A stretch of DNA of 34,145 bases from an uncultured Microbacterium sp. (GCF_913776565.1 NZ_CAJYPF010000035.1:1-34145); one strand, 5' to 3'; counted from the first letter of the stretch, positions 1 through 11,281 are shown. The notes: generated from the sequence alone by a model not told the origin. Translations and numbers: made by a program.

Positions 1-1315
1 CCGTCGGCGTGGGCGTCGTGAGCGTTCCCGCGATGGCCAACGCCGTCACGCCGGCGGCGACGTAGGCCGTGGCCGGCACCCGTCGGAACCAGGGGGCGCG
101 CTTCTCGGCACGGGTCGGGGTGAAGCCGAGCTCGCCCATCGCGTCGTCGTCGTCATCGTCCTCGACGTCCGAGTCATCGTCGTCGGTGCCCACGGCATCG
201 AGGGTCACGGGGACGAAGTCGCCCGCCGCGACGCCGGCAGCGGTGCGCGCGGCGCCGAGGGCGATGATGGCCTTGGGGTCGGCGTCGACGGCGATGGGCC
301 GGTCGAAGCGCTCCGAGAGCAGCTGCGCGACACGGGGGATGCGCGAGGTGCCGCCCGTGAGCAGGATCGCGTCGAGATCCTCGGGGGTGAGGCCGGACTG
401 CTCGAGGGCGATCTCGAGCACCTCGACCGTGCGCTCGATCTCCGGCTCGATCATGTCCTCGAACTCGGCGCGCGTCAGGCGCACCGCGCCGTGGCCCTCG
501 CCGACCAGGACGGGGACGACGGCCTCGCCGTCGAACGACAGCGACTCCTTCGCGTCGACGCACTCGCGCCGCAGCGAGGCCAGTGCCATGCGCATGCCGG
601 GATCGCCGGCGGCCGAGGTCAGCGCCGAGGCGGGGATGCCCGCGGCCTTGACCGTGTGCCGCAGGACGATGTCGTCGAAGTCGGCGCCACCCAGATCCGG
701 GATGCCGACCGGCGCACCGACGAAGTCGACGCGGCCGTCGATGGTCTTCTGCAGGATGACGGTGTCGAAGGTGCCGCCGCCGAAGTCGTAGACGGCGAGA
801 GCGCGGCCGATGTCAAGGGGGTGCGTCGATTCGTAGTGGCGCGCCGCCGCCTCGGGCTCGGTGATGACCTGGACGTCGTTCCACCCCAGTCGGCCGACGG
901 CGTCCTGCACCAGGCGGGTGCGGTACTCGCCCCAGGTGACGGGGACCGAGACGGCGATGCCGGCGGGGTGCTGGCCTTCCCGCTCGACCGCGGTTCCGAT
1001 GACCCAGCCGACCATGAGGGCGTAGAGGTCCTGCGGCGAGAAGCGGCGGTCCCCCGCCACGATGGGCACGTCGTCGCCGATGCGGCGCTTGAATTCGCGC
1101 ACGAGGCGCTCGGGCTGAGCGGTGCCGCGTCGCTCCGCGGCATCGCCGAACAGCAGGCCGCTGTCCGAGACGAAGACCGTGGTCGGCGTGTTGTCGGCGT
1201 TGCGCCCCAGCGGCAGCGGGGCCGCCACCAGCGCACCGTCAGGCGCGGTGCGCGCTGTTGCGGCCGCCGTCCTGCTCGTTCCGACATCGATCGCCAAGTA
1301 GTACGGCGTTGCCAT
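1..1315 (-). CDS. Hsp70-family ATPase with C-terminal membrane anchor (partial, cut by the left edge)
   Basis: The minus frame opens with ATG at 1315 and stays open to base 1, about 438 codons. Visible Hsp70/actin-fold motifs are a phosphate-1 loop AIDVGTSRTA (residues about 8-17), phosphate-2 VYDFGGGTFD (about 172-181) and an adenosine motif LLTGGTSRIP (about 314-323). Where DnaK has its substrate-binding domain, this protein has a short linker, a very acidic stretch of Asp/Glu (about 375-392), basic residues, and a probable transmembrane helix YVAAGVTALAIAGTL near 415-430 leading into a Thr/Pro-rich segment. It is therefore not DnaK but a membrane-anchored Hsp70-like ATPase, a type known in Actinobacteria; the client is unknown. 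It is divergent from groES. Its C terminus lies outside the window, so an extracellular domain cannot be excluded. Confidence 0.85.
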   Translation of the reverse strand, partial: MATPYYLAIDVGTSRTAAATARTAPDGALVAAPLPLGRNADNTPTTVFVSDSGLLFGDAAERRGTAQPERLVREFKRRIGDDVPIVAGDRRFSPQDLYALMVGWVIGTAVEREGQHPAGIAVSVPVTWGEYRTRLVQDAVGRLGWNDVQVITEPEAAARHYESTHPLDIGRALAVYDFGGGTFDTVILQKTIDGRVDFVGAPVGIPDLGGADFDDIVLRHTVKAAGIPASALTSAAGDPGMRMALASLRRECVDAKESLSFDGEAVVPVLVGEGHGAVRLTRAEFEDMIEPEIERTVEVLEIALEQSGLTPEDLDAILLTGGTSRIPRVAQLLSERFDRPIAVDADPKAIIALGAARTAAGVAAGDFVPVTLDAVGTDDDDSDVEDDDDDDAMGELGFTPTRAEKRAPWFRRVPATAYVAAGVTALAIAGTLTTPTPT

Positions 1316-1412
1316 GTGCTTCGACCCCCCGAAGGCGCGCAGGAACGCCGAAGCGCCCCTGAATCCCCCGATTCCCCGGGCTCGACGACGAGCCCCTTTT
1401 CGTTCCGCCCGC

Positions 1413-1444
1413 GGGTACCCCCTGTACCCACCAGCGCTGGTGGG
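1413..1444. promoter_or_regulatory. Overlapping inverted repeats upstream of the Hsp70-like gene
   Basis: GGGTAC-N5-GTACCC (1413-1429) overlaps the perfect 18-bp palindrome CCCACCAGCGCTGGTGGG (1427-1444). Both lie 98-130 bases upstream of the Hsp70-like start, in the non-coding gap. A further repeat, TTCGCCC-GTG-GGGCGAA, lies at 1515-1531. They could be operators or leader hairpins; no regulator is identified. Apart from these and the groES control region, I see nothing else in the 382-base gap 1316-1697. Confidence 0.45.
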
Positions 1445-1590
1445 ATGAGTGTGTCACACCTGAGAACCGGATGAAAGAGTGGGTGACGCTGCGTTGCCCT
1501 CTGTGATAAAGCATTTCGCCCGTGGGGCGAAGGTGGCTCCGGAGGGACGCCCGCGGCCCCGCTCCTCACGGGGAGGGGTGGCTCGCGAGT

Positions 1591-1619
1591 GCTGGCACTC
1601 GCGTTGCGTGAGTGCCAGC
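1591..1619. promoter_or_regulatory. Distal CIRCE-type operator (HrcA site) of groES
   Basis: GCTGGCACTC, nine bases, then GAGTGCCAGC form a perfect 10-bp inverted repeat. The core GCACTC-N9-GAGTGC matches CIRCE (TTAGCACTC-N9-GAGTGCTAA), the HrcA repressor site; the outer bases differ from the consensus but keep the symmetry. It overlaps the -35 box of the groES promoter. Confidence 0.85.
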
Positions 1620-1632
1620 GCTTCTCTACACT
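1604..1632 (+). promoter_or_regulatory. groES promoter
   Basis: A -35 box TTGCGT (1604-1609) and a -10 box TACACT (1627-1632) are separated by 17 bases. The -35 lies inside the distal CIRCE. The expected start site (about 1639) falls inside the proximal CIRCE, so repressor on either site would block it. Confidence 0.7.
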
Positions 1633-1636
1633 CGCA

Positions 1637-1663
1637 TTAGCACTCTCCCCGCGTGAGTGCTGA
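1637..1663. promoter_or_regulatory. Proximal CIRCE operator of groES
   Basis: TTAGCACTC, nine bases (1646-1654), then GAGTGCTGA. This equals the CIRCE consensus except for one base in the right arm. It begins 4 bases after the -10 box and ends 34 bases before the groES start. Confidence 0.93.
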
Positions 1664-1697
1664 AAAGTCTTCTGTAACGAGAAAGAAGAGGTAGACC

Positions 1698-1994
1698 GTG
1701 TCGGTTTCCATCAAGCCGCTCGAGGACCGCATCGTCATCAAGCAGGTCGAGGCTGAGCAGACCACCGCGAGTGGTCTCGTCATCCCCGACACCGCCAAGG
1801 AGAAGCCGCAGGAGGGCGAAGTCGTCGCCGTCGGCCCCGGCCGCATCGACGACAACGGCAACCGTGTCCCCCTCGACGTCGCCGTCGGCGACCGCGTGCT
1901 CTACAGCAAGTACGGCGGCACCGAGGTCAAGTTCGGCGCCGAGGAGTACCTCGTGCTCTCGGCCCGCGACGTCCTGGCGGTCGTCGTCCGCTGA
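1698..1994 (+). CDS. groES: Co-chaperonin GroES (Hsp10)
   Basis: 98 residues, the normal GroES length. The start [13 protein letters not shown] and the phrases [24 protein letters not shown] and [12 protein letters not shown] are diagnostic of the mobile loop and beta-barrel of GroES, the heptameric lid of the GroEL folding chamber in the cytosol. The start is GTG with a purine-rich GAAGAGG at 1685-1691. It is under two CIRCE sites, so HrcA-controlled heat induction is expected. No groEL follows: the gene ends at a strong hairpin, so it is a single-gene unit and groEL must be elsewhere, a common arrangement in Microbacteriaceae. Confidence 0.98.
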   Translation: MSVSIKPLEDRIVIKQVEAEQTTASGLVIPDTAKEKPQEGEVVAVGPGRIDDNGNRVPLDVAVGDRVLYSKYGGTEVKFGAEEYLVLSARDVLAVVVR

Positions 1995-2005
1995 TCGCGA
2001 CTCCA

Positions 2006-2041
2006 CGAAGACCCCGGGTGCCCTGGCATCCGGGGTCTTCG
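2006..2041 (+). terminator. groES intrinsic terminator hairpin
   Basis: CGAAGACCCCGG (2006-2017) pairs perfectly with CCGGGGTCTTCG (2030-2041), 12 bases after the groES stop region. A T-rich stretch (TCTCTTCTC) follows. Confidence 0.85.
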
Positions 2042-2107
2042 TCTCTTCTCCGCCGCATCGTGGCAGGAAAGAGTGGTCCCGGCGGGCTCCTGGTCGAGGG
2101 GCGCGCG

Positions 2108-2113
2108 TAGGCT
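2108..2113 (+). promoter_or_regulatory. -10 box of a probable leaderless rarD transcript
   Basis: TAGGCT lies exactly 6 bases before the GTG start at 2120, so RNA would begin at or next to the start codon. No ribosome binding site is seen. No convincing -35 is visible. Confidence 0.55.
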
Positions 2114-2119
2114 GAGTCG

Positions 2120-3037
2120 GTGACCCCGCCTGCTGCCGCTCCGACCGGCGGGACCACCCGCGGCGCTCTCTACGCCCTCGGGGCCTACCTGCTGTGGGGC
2201 GTGCTGCCCATCTACTTCCTGCAGCTCAAGCCGACCGGCGCCTTCGAGGTCGTGGCCTGGCGCATCGTCTTCGCGTTCGTCTTCTGCCTGCTCCTGCTCA
2301 CGGTGCTGCGTGCCTGGCCCGCCTTCGTGCGCATCGTCCGGCAACCCCGGCTGATGGGACTCACCGCGCTCGCCGGCGTCCTGATCTACGTCAACTGGCA
2401 GACCTACCTCTACGGGGCGCTCAACGAGCACGTCATCGAGACAAGCCTGGGCTACTTCATCAATCCGATCGTGACCGTGCTGCTCGGGGTGATCGTGCTG
2501 CGCGAGCGCTTGCGCGTGCTGCCCTGGATCGCGGTGGGCATCGCGGTGCTGGCGGTCGTCATCATCGTGGTCGGGTACGGGGCCTTCCCCTGGATCGCCT
2601 TGACGCTGGCCTTCTCCTTCGGTTTCTACGGCCTGGTCAAGAAGCAGATCGGACCCTCGGTGGATGCCGTGAGCGGGCTGACGCTGGAATCCTTCTGGTT
2701 GCTGCCGATCGCCGGCATCCAACTCGCCGTCGTCGCGAGCACCACGGGCATCACCCTCGGTACCGCCGGTGCCGTGCACACGATCCTGCTGCTGCTCGCG
2801 GGTGCTGTGACGGCCGTGCCGCTGCTGCTGTTCGCGTCGGGGGCTCGCCGCGTTCCGCTCACGGTGATCGGTCTGCTGCAGTTCATCGCGCCGATCCTGC
2901 AGTTCGTCATCGGCGTCTGGGTGCTGCACGAACCCATGACGACCGAGAGATGGATCGGTTTCGCGCTCGTCTGGGTGGCCCTCGTCATTCTGAGCGTCGA
3001 TTCGCTCGTCGCCGCGCGCCGTCCCGTCCCGTCGTAG
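2120..3037 (+). CDS. rarD: RarD-type EamA/DMT-family transporter
   Basis: 305 residues with about ten hydrophobic segments, the DMT-superfamily pattern of two five-helix EamA repeats. The N-terminal phrase ALGAYLLWGVLPIYFLQLK and the later WQTYLYGALNEHVIETSLGYFINP are typical of the RarD family (in E. coli named for chloramphenicol sensitivity; substrate not established). It is predicted to be an inner-membrane permease. It is a single gene with its own -10 box just before the GTG start. The family call is firm; substrate and direction are unknown. Confidence 0.9.
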   Translation: MTPPAAAPTGGTTRGALYALGAYLLWGVLPIYFLQLKPTGAFEVVAWRIVFAFVFCLLLLTVLRAWPAFVRIVRQPRLMGLTALAGVLIYVNWQTYLYGALNEHVIETSLGYFINPIVTVLLGVIVLRERLRVLPWIAVGIAVLAVVIIVVGYGAFPWIALTLAFSFGFYGLVKKQIGPSVDAVSGLTLESFWLLPIAGIQLAVVASTTGITLGTAGAVHTILLLLAGAVTAVPLLLFASGARRVPLTVIGLLQFIAPILQFVIGVWVLHEPMTTERWIGFALVWVALVILSVDSLVAARRPVPS

Positions 3038-3265
3038 AGGACGTCGCCGAACCGGTCTGAGCGGCCCGGCGCTGCGCTTCGCGGCCGCGGCGGAGTCGCG
3101 CCATACCGTGTCCGGTGCCGCCGCGGCGGAACCGTTATGGGCCCGTGACCGCGGCGACGCACATCGTTAACGAACGGCAACATGCGCAAAACCTGCGCCC
3201 GATTAGGTTGGGGACACCAGGTGACCCGATGGGTCGCCCAACGTTCATTCACAGCAAGGAGCACT

Positions 3266-4549
3266 ATGAACGTCTTCCCGCGCACGCGCAGCGCCCGCAT
3301 CCTCGGCGGCATCGCCCTGGTCGGCGCCAGCGCGCTCGTCCTCGCCGGTTGCTCCGGCGGCGGCAGCGACGCCGCCGCCCCCAGCGCATCCTCCGGCGGG
3401 GGCGCAACGTCCACCGCCGACGGCACGTTCCACGTCGGCACGATCCTCCCGGCCACCGGTAACCTCGCCTTCCTCGGACCGCCCGAGGTCGCCGGTGTCA
3501 AGCTCGCGATCAAGGACATCGAGGCGACGGGCGACGCGTTCCCGTTCACGACCGAGCTGACCGAGCGCGACTCCGGTGACACCACCACCGACATCGCCAC
3601 CCAGTCGGCCACCGAGCTCGTCGACGCCGGCGCCGACGTGGTCATCGGTGCGGCCTCGTCGGGCGTGTCGTTCACGTTCATCGACCAGCTGGTCAACGCG
3701 GGTATCGTCCAGATCTCGCCCGCCAACACCTCGCCCGACTTCACCACCTACGCGGACGACGGGTACTACTGGCGTACGGCCCCCTCCGACGTGCTGCAGG
3801 GCCGCGTGCTCGGCAACCTGATGGTCGGGGACGGCGCCGCCAACGTCGGCATCATCTACATCAACGACCCGTACGGCATCGGCCTCAAGGACAACGCCAC
3901 GACGGCCATCGAGGCCGCCGGTGGACAGGTCTCGGCCGCCGTCCCGTACAACCCGGGCGACACCGTCTTCACGTCGCAGGTCGACCAGGTGCTCGCGTCG
4001 AAGCCCGACGCGATCGCCGTCATCGCCTTCGAAGAGACCTCGTCGATCATCCCCCAGCTCGTCAGCACCCAGGGCTACGCGGCCTCGAAGGTGTACTTCG
4101 TCGACGGCAACCTGTCGAACTCGTACGAGTTCCCCGCCGGAACCCTCCAGGGCGCCAAGGGCACGCTGCCCGGCAACCCGGCCGACACCACCTTCCAGAG
4201 CCGCCTGAAGGAGGTCGATCCCGCGCTGACGGACTACAGCTACGCGCCGGAGTCCTACGACGCGGTCATCGTGGCGGCCCTCGCCGCCGCGCAGGCCAAG
4301 GACGACTCGGGAACCGCCATCCGCGACAACCTGCAGTCGGTCTCGGAGGGCGGCGAGAAGTGCACCACCTTCGCCGACTGCCTCGCGCTGATCAACGAGG
4401 GCAAGGACATCGACTACGACGGTGTCTCGGGTCCGATCACGTTCGACGCCAACGGCGACCCCACCGAGGCGTACATCGGCATCTACCAGTACGGCGCCGA
4501 CAACAAGTACACGCTCCTGAACACGGAGTTCGGTTCGCTCAACGAGTGA
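3266..4549 (+). CDS. Branched-chain amino acid ABC transporter substrate-binding lipoprotein (LivJ/LivK-like)
   Basis: 427 residues from ATG 3266, chosen because AAGGAG sits at 3256-3261 and because the start gives a classical lipoprotein signal: basic MNVFPRTRSAR, a hydrophobic stretch, then the lipobox LAGC (Cys about residue 29) and a Gly/Ser/Ala-rich tether. The mature part opens with FHVGTILPATGNLAFLGPPE, the type I periplasmic-binding fold of the LivJ/amide-binding family, followed by IIYINDPYGIGL. In Gram-positive cells such a protein is anchored outside the membrane and hands ligand to LivHM. The livHMGF operon lies close by on the opposite strand, converging on this gene, so the system is split into two transcription units. 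A TAGGTT at 3204-3209 could be the -10. The exact ligand is not shown by sequence. Confidence 0.92.
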   Translation: MNVFPRTRSARILGGIALVGASALVLAGCSGGGSDAAAPSASSGGGATSTADGTFHVGTILPATGNLAFLGPPEVAGVKLAIKDIEATGDAFPFTTELTERDSGDTTTDIATQSATELVDAGADVVIGAASSGVSFTFIDQLVNAGIVQISPANTSPDFTTYADDGYYWRTAPSDVLQGRVLGNLMVGDGAANVGIIYINDPYGIGLKDNATTAIEAAGGQVSAAVPYNPGDTVFTSQVDQVLASKPDAIAVIAFEETSSIIPQLVSTQGYAASKVYFVDGNLSNSYEFPAGTLQGAKGTLPGNPADTTFQSRLKEVDPALTDYSYAPESYDAVIVAALAAAQAKDDSGTAIRDNLQSVSEGGEKCTTFADCLALINEGKDIDYDGVSGPITFDANGDPTEAYIGIYQYGADNKYTLLNTEFGSLNE

Positions 4550-4563
4550 CCTGACCTCCCCCC

Positions 4564-4593
4564 GAGGGCCCGGATCCCAGGATCCGGGCCCTT
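4564..4593 (+). terminator. Terminator hairpin after the binding-protein gene
   Basis: GGGCCCGGATCC (4566-4577) and GGATCCGGGCCC (4580-4591) form a 12-bp perfect stem, extended by A-T and G-T pairs, around a tiny CA loop. It lies between convergent genes and may serve both strands. Confidence 0.8.
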
Positions 4594-4643
4594 CGGCGTC
4601 TCTGCGGTGCGCATCCGACGAGCCCCCCTCGACCGAGACCGCC

Positions 4644-5432
4644 TCAGCCGGCGGGTGTCAGTCCGCACACCCGCGCGGTGAGCGCGAGCAGCGTGTCGGC
4701 GACCTCCTGCGACCGCTCGAGGGGGATGGCCACCTCCCGCCCGTCGATGCGCACGACGAGGTCGAACAGGGTGCCCACCTTGTCCTCGGCGATCGCGTGG
4801 GCGTCGCAGCGCTGGGGGACGACGGCGACGTCGATGTGCGACGGCTGGTCCTGCGCGTTCACGGCTACCTGCAGCGGAGCCTCTCCTCCGTCCGCGAAGC
4901 GCAGCAGCACGGTGCCGCGCAGGGCGACGAGCTCGATCGTGCCGGTTCCGACGCCGGACGGGGCGACGTCCACGCGCAGCGCAATGGTCCCGTCCACGCC
5001 GGCGGAAGCCCCTACGGCCCGAACGCGGGCGACGGATGCCATGTCCTCCTGGTCGCAGGCGGTGGCGCCCGCCCGCCCGAGGACGTCGAGCGCGTCGTCG
5101 GGCGGGACGCTCACCGACAGGCCGTCGACCGTGAAAGTCGCTTGCGCGTCCCCGGGGTCGTCGATGCATCGCACGGCGGGCAGGACGACCGGGAGGTCGA
5201 CGGTGCGGCCGGGGTCGAGGGTGACGGGGCGACGGGCGTCCCATTCCGCGGGCTCTCTCAGCGCGGGTGACAGGAGCGCGGCCGTCGTGAAGGTCTCGGC
5301 GGAGCCTGAGGTGTTGGTCACCCGCAGTTGCACGCGTCCCGCTGCGATGTCGCCCCGCTGCTGGACCACCGCGGCCGTGAAGGACGGGGACGGCGCCGGT
5401 GATGCGGAACACGCCGCGAGCGCGACGCCCAC
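4644..5432 (-). CDS. Putative lipoprotein of unknown function, downstream of livF
   Basis: 262 residues from GTG 5432; I do not recognise the family. The N terminus reads MGVALAACSASPAPSPSF, a lipobox LAAC followed by a Pro/Ser linker. From this start the hydrophobic region is too short. Reading upstream in frame gives R-L-H-A-A-S-A-A-L-T-T before VGVALAAC, a proper lipoprotein signal, so the true start may be CTG at 5462 or at 5474, the latter touching the livF stop. The rest looks like two beta-rich domains with paired cysteines (VRCIDD, TACDQED, PQRCDAH, ARVCGL). It is last in the livHMGF direction and probably co-transcribed. An accessory envelope role is inference only. Confidence 0.7.
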   Translation of the reverse strand: MGVALAACSASPAPSPSFTAAVVQQRGDIAAGRVQLRVTNTSGSAETFTTAALLSPALREPAEWDARRPVTLDPGRTVDLPVVLPAVRCIDDPGDAQATFTVDGLSVSVPPDDALDVLGRAGATACDQEDMASVARVRAVGASAGVDGTIALRVDVAPSGVGTGTIELVALRGTVLLRFADGGEAPLQVAVNAQDQPSHIDVAVVPQRCDAHAIAEDKVGTLFDLVVRIDGREVAIPLERSQEVADTLLALTARVCGLTPAG

Positions 5433-5470
5433 CGTGGTGAGCGCCGCACTCGCGGCGTGCAGACGGGGGA

Positions 5471-6250
5471 TCAGGCCCCGTCGTGGTTCTTGCTGTCTCG
5501 TTTGGCGTCCTCGTCGGCGGCCAGGGTGCCCAGATACAGCTCGATCACGCGAGGATCGGTCAGCAGCTCGCGACCGGTCCCGGTGTACGCGTCCTTGCCC
5601 TGGTCGAGCACGTATGCCCGGTGGCAGATCTGCAGGCAGCGACGGGCGTTCTGCTCGACCATGATGATCGTCACGCCGGCGCGGTTGATCTCGGCCACGC
5701 GCAGGAACGTCTCGTCCTGGCGCACGGGCGACAGGCCCGCCGACGGCTCGTCGAGCAGCAACACGGACGGGTCCATCATGAGGGCGCGACCCATCGCGAC
5801 CATCTGACGCTCACCGCCCGAGAGCGATCCGGCTCGCTGCTTGCGGCGCTTGGCGAGCTCGGGGAACAGTCCCGACACGAAGTCGAAGCGCTCGGCGAAC
5901 ACCTTCGGCCGCTGGAAGAGGCCCATCTGCAGGTTCTCTTCGATCGACAGGCTCGGGAACACGTTGTTGTTCTGCGGGACCATGCCGACGCCCTTGGCGA
6001 CGAGCTTGTCGGCCTTGAGCGAGGTGATGTCCTCGCCGTTGAGCAGCACGGCTCCGCCGCGGATCTTCACCTGACCGAAGATCGCCTTGAGCAGCGTCGA
6101 CTTACCTGCGCCGTTCGGGCCGATGATGCCGATCAGGTCGCCCTGATAGGCGTCGACGGTGCACCCGTTGAGGATGTTGACGCCGGGGAGGTACCCGGCG
6201 ACGAGGTCGTCGGTGCGCAGCACCGGGGTGCGCGTGGCGGTGTCGGTCAT
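5471..6250 (-). CDS. livF: Branched-chain amino acid ABC transporter ATP-binding protein LivF
   Basis: 259 residues. ATG at 6250 shares one base with the livG stop (TGATG), which indicates translational coupling. It carries Walker A GPNGAGKST, signature LSGGERQ, Walker B VLLLDEPSAGLSP and the LivF-type phrase GVGMVPQNNNVFPSLSIEENL. It powers uptake as one of the two nucleotide-binding subunits on the cytosolic face. The C-terminal tail (about 15 residues, mostly charged) runs past the usual family end at YLG. It belongs to the livH-M-G-F unit, with the paired binding protein on the other strand. Confidence 0.95.
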   Translation of the reverse strand: MTDTATRTPVLRTDDLVAGYLPGVNILNGCTVDAYQGDLIGIIGPNGAGKSTLLKAIFGQVKIRGGAVLLNGEDITSLKADKLVAKGVGMVPQNNNVFPSLSIEENLQMGLFQRPKVFAERFDFVSGLFPELAKRRKQRAGSLSGGERQMVAMGRALMMDPSVLLLDEPSAGLSPVRQDETFLRVAEINRAGVTIIMVEQNARRCLQICHRAYVLDQGKDAYTGTGRELLTDPRVIELYLGTLAADEDAKRDSKNHDGA

Positions 6251-7182
6251 CAGAGCTTCCCGTCCTTCTCGTCGGCGATGAGCTCCGCCTCCGCCTCGGC
6301 GGCGGCTTCGGCCTGGATGGTCTCCAGCTGCGAGGTGGTCATGTCGCCCAGGTCGGTGTCGTGGTGCGCGCCGAGGTACGCGTCGATCACGGCCTGGTCG
6401 GTCATGACGGTCTCGGGCGGTCCCTCGGCGACGACGCGGCCCTCGGCCATGACGACGACCCAGTCGGAGATGTGGCGCACCATGTGCATGTCGTGCTCGA
6501 CGAAGAGCACGCTCATCCCCTCCTTCTTCAGGTCGAGGATGTGCCCGAGCAGGCTCTGCGTGAGCGCCGGGTTGACGCCGGCCATGGGCTCGTCGAGCAT
6601 GACCAGCTTCGGGTCGCTCATGAGCGCCCGCGCCATCTCGAGCAGCTTGCGCTGACCGCCCGACAGCGAGGCGGCGAAGTCCTCGCGCTTGGCATCCAGC
6701 TTGAAGCGGCGCAGCAGGTCGTCGGCGCGCTCGGTGTTGGCCTTCTCCTGCGAGCCCCAGATCGAGGGGATCAGCGCGCGGAAGATGTTCTCGCCCTTCT
6801 GCCCGCGGGCGCCCAGCAGCATGTTCTGCAGCACGGTGAGGCGGCCCAGCGACTTGGTCAGCTGGAAGGTGCGGACCATGCCCTTGCGCGACACCTTGAA
6901 GGCCGGGACATTGGCGAGGTTGTCGCCCTCGAAGCTCCAGCGGCCCGTGTTGGGCTTGTCGAAGCCGGTGAGCAGGTTGAACAACGTGGTCTTGCCCGCG
7001 CCGTTCGGTCCGATGAGGGCCGTGATCTGGCCACGGGGGATCTCGAGGTGCTCGACGTCGACGGCCTTGAGGCCGCCGAACTGGCGGGTGACCCCGTCGG
7101 CGACGACGATCGGATCGACCTTCGCGCAACCGGGTCGGACCTCGCCCTGGACGAGCGGGTGGGTGACGGTCGTGTCAGACAT
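6250..7182 (-). CDS. livG: Branched-chain amino acid ABC transporter ATP-binding protein LivG
   Basis: 310 residues. Walker A GPNGAGKTT, the LivG-specific phrase KGMVRTFQLTKSLGRLTVLQN, signature LSGGQRKLLEMARAL, Walker B LVMLDEPMAGVNP and the switch histidine in FVEHDMHMV are all present. The family C-terminal motif (VIDAYLG) is followed by an extra, mostly acidic tail of about 40 residues (rich in Ala/Glu), longer than in E. coli LivG. The start at 7182 lies inside the end of livM (8-base overlap), and the gene hands over directly to livF. It is the second ATPase subunit of the importer. Confidence 0.95.
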   Translation of the reverse strand: MSDTTVTHPLVQGEVRPGCAKVDPIVVADGVTRQFGGLKAVDVEHLEIPRGQITALIGPNGAGKTTLFNLLTGFDKPNTGRWSFEGDNLANVPAFKVSRKGMVRTFQLTKSLGRLTVLQNMLLGARGQKGENIFRALIPSIWGSQEKANTERADDLLRRFKLDAKREDFAASLSGGQRKLLEMARALMSDPKLVMLDEPMAGVNPALTQSLLGHILDLKKEGMSVLFVEHDMHMVRHISDWVVVMAEGRVVAEGPPETVMTDQAVIDAYLGAHHDTDLGDMTTSQLETIQAEAAAEAEAELIADEKDGKL

Positions 7183-8155
7183 TGAACGACAGCTCCTTCT
7201 TGTTGCCGAAGATGCCCTGTGGCCGGAAGATCACCAGGAGCATGAGGCCGATGCCGACGAGGATGAAGCGCACCTGACCGGTCTGCGTGCTGGACATGAA
7301 GCCCAGGATGCCGACATCGCGCAGTCCCACGATGATGCCGTTCGACAGCGACAGCAGCACCCAGAACAGCATCGCTCCGACGATGGGGCCGAGCAGGGTC
7401 GCCGCTCCACCCAGCAGCAGGGCGGTCCAGATGAAGAACGTCAGCGCCGTTCCGTAGTTCCCGGGCTGGACGGCGCGGGGGAGGATGAACACCACTCCCG
7501 CGAGGCCGCCCATGACACCGCCGAGCACGAGCGCCTGCATCTTGTACGAGTACACGTTCTTGCCGAGGCTGCGCACGGCATCCTCGTCCTCGCGGATGCC
7601 CTTCACGACACGGCCCCAGGGGCTGCGCATCAGAAGGAACACGAGCAGGGTGGCGATGAGGACCAGGCCCCAGCCGAATACGCGCACCCACCAGTCGTTC
7701 GCCGAGTAGGTCCACGGGCCGATGCCGTAGGTGCCGGCCGGCAGGGGGTTGATCGCCTGGAACTCGCGGTTGTAACCGTTCAGGCCCTGCGAGCCGCCGG
7801 TGACGTCGGTGAGCCCGACGGTCGAGACCACGTATCGCACGATCTCGGCCGCGGCGATCGTCACGATGGCCAGATAATCCGCCCGCAGGCGCAGGGTCGG
7901 GATGCCCAGCAGGAATGCGAAGAGCACCGAGGCGACGATCGCGGCGAGGATCGCGAGCCACACGGGCGCGGCGAACGACAGGGTCGCGATGGCGAAGGCG
8001 TACGCGCCGACGGCCATGAAGCCCGCCTGACCGAAGTTGAGCAGCCCGGCGTAGCCGAAGTGCACGCTGAGGCCGATCGCGGCCAGGGCGTAGGCCGCGG
8101 TGGTCGGGCTGATGAGCTCGCCCGCAGCATTGTTGAAGATCGAAAGCCAGTCCAT
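7175..8155 (-). CDS. livM: Branched-chain amino acid ABC transporter permease LivM
   Basis: 326 residues with about eight hydrophobic segments. Phrases typical of LivM are GLSVHFGYAGLLNFGQAGFMAVGAY near the N terminus and GRVVKGIREDEDAVRSLGKNV, the cytoplasmic EAA-type loop that docks on the ATPases. ATG 8155 is 11 bases after the livH stop; its 3' end overlaps livG by 8 bases. It forms the translocation pore with LivH. Confidence 0.95.
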   Translation of the reverse strand: MDWLSIFNNAAGELISPTTAAYALAAIGLSVHFGYAGLLNFGQAGFMAVGAYAFAIATLSFAAPVWLAILAAIVASVLFAFLLGIPTLRLRADYLAIVTIAAAEIVRYVVSTVGLTDVTGGSQGLNGYNREFQAINPLPAGTYGIGPWTYSANDWWVRVFGWGLVLIATLLVFLLMRSPWGRVVKGIREDEDAVRSLGKNVYSYKMQALVLGGVMGGLAGVVFILPRAVQPGNYGTALTFFIWTALLLGGAATLLGPIVGAMLFWVLLSLSNGIIVGLRDVGILGFMSSTQTGQVRFILVGIGLMLLVIFRPQGIFGNKKELSFNV

Positions 8156-8166
8156 GTCGTCTTTCC

Positions 8167-11273
<3,107 letters not shown>

Positions 11274-11281
11274 ACGTCCCT

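Noticed and set aside
69..791. Plus-strand Ser/Arg-rich open frame at the left edge
   Set aside because: It lies opposite the Hsp70-like gene, whose minus frame shows clear nucleotide-binding motifs.
3182..3265. Upstream ATG extending the substrate-binding protein by 28 residues
   Set aside because: The extension would bury the lipoprotein signal; ATG 3266 has AAGGAG at the right distance.
6251..7129. Open frame continuing upstream of livF through livG
   Set aside because: It is the alternate frame of livG; the ABC motifs of livG are in the other frame, and livF has its own coupled ATG at 6250.
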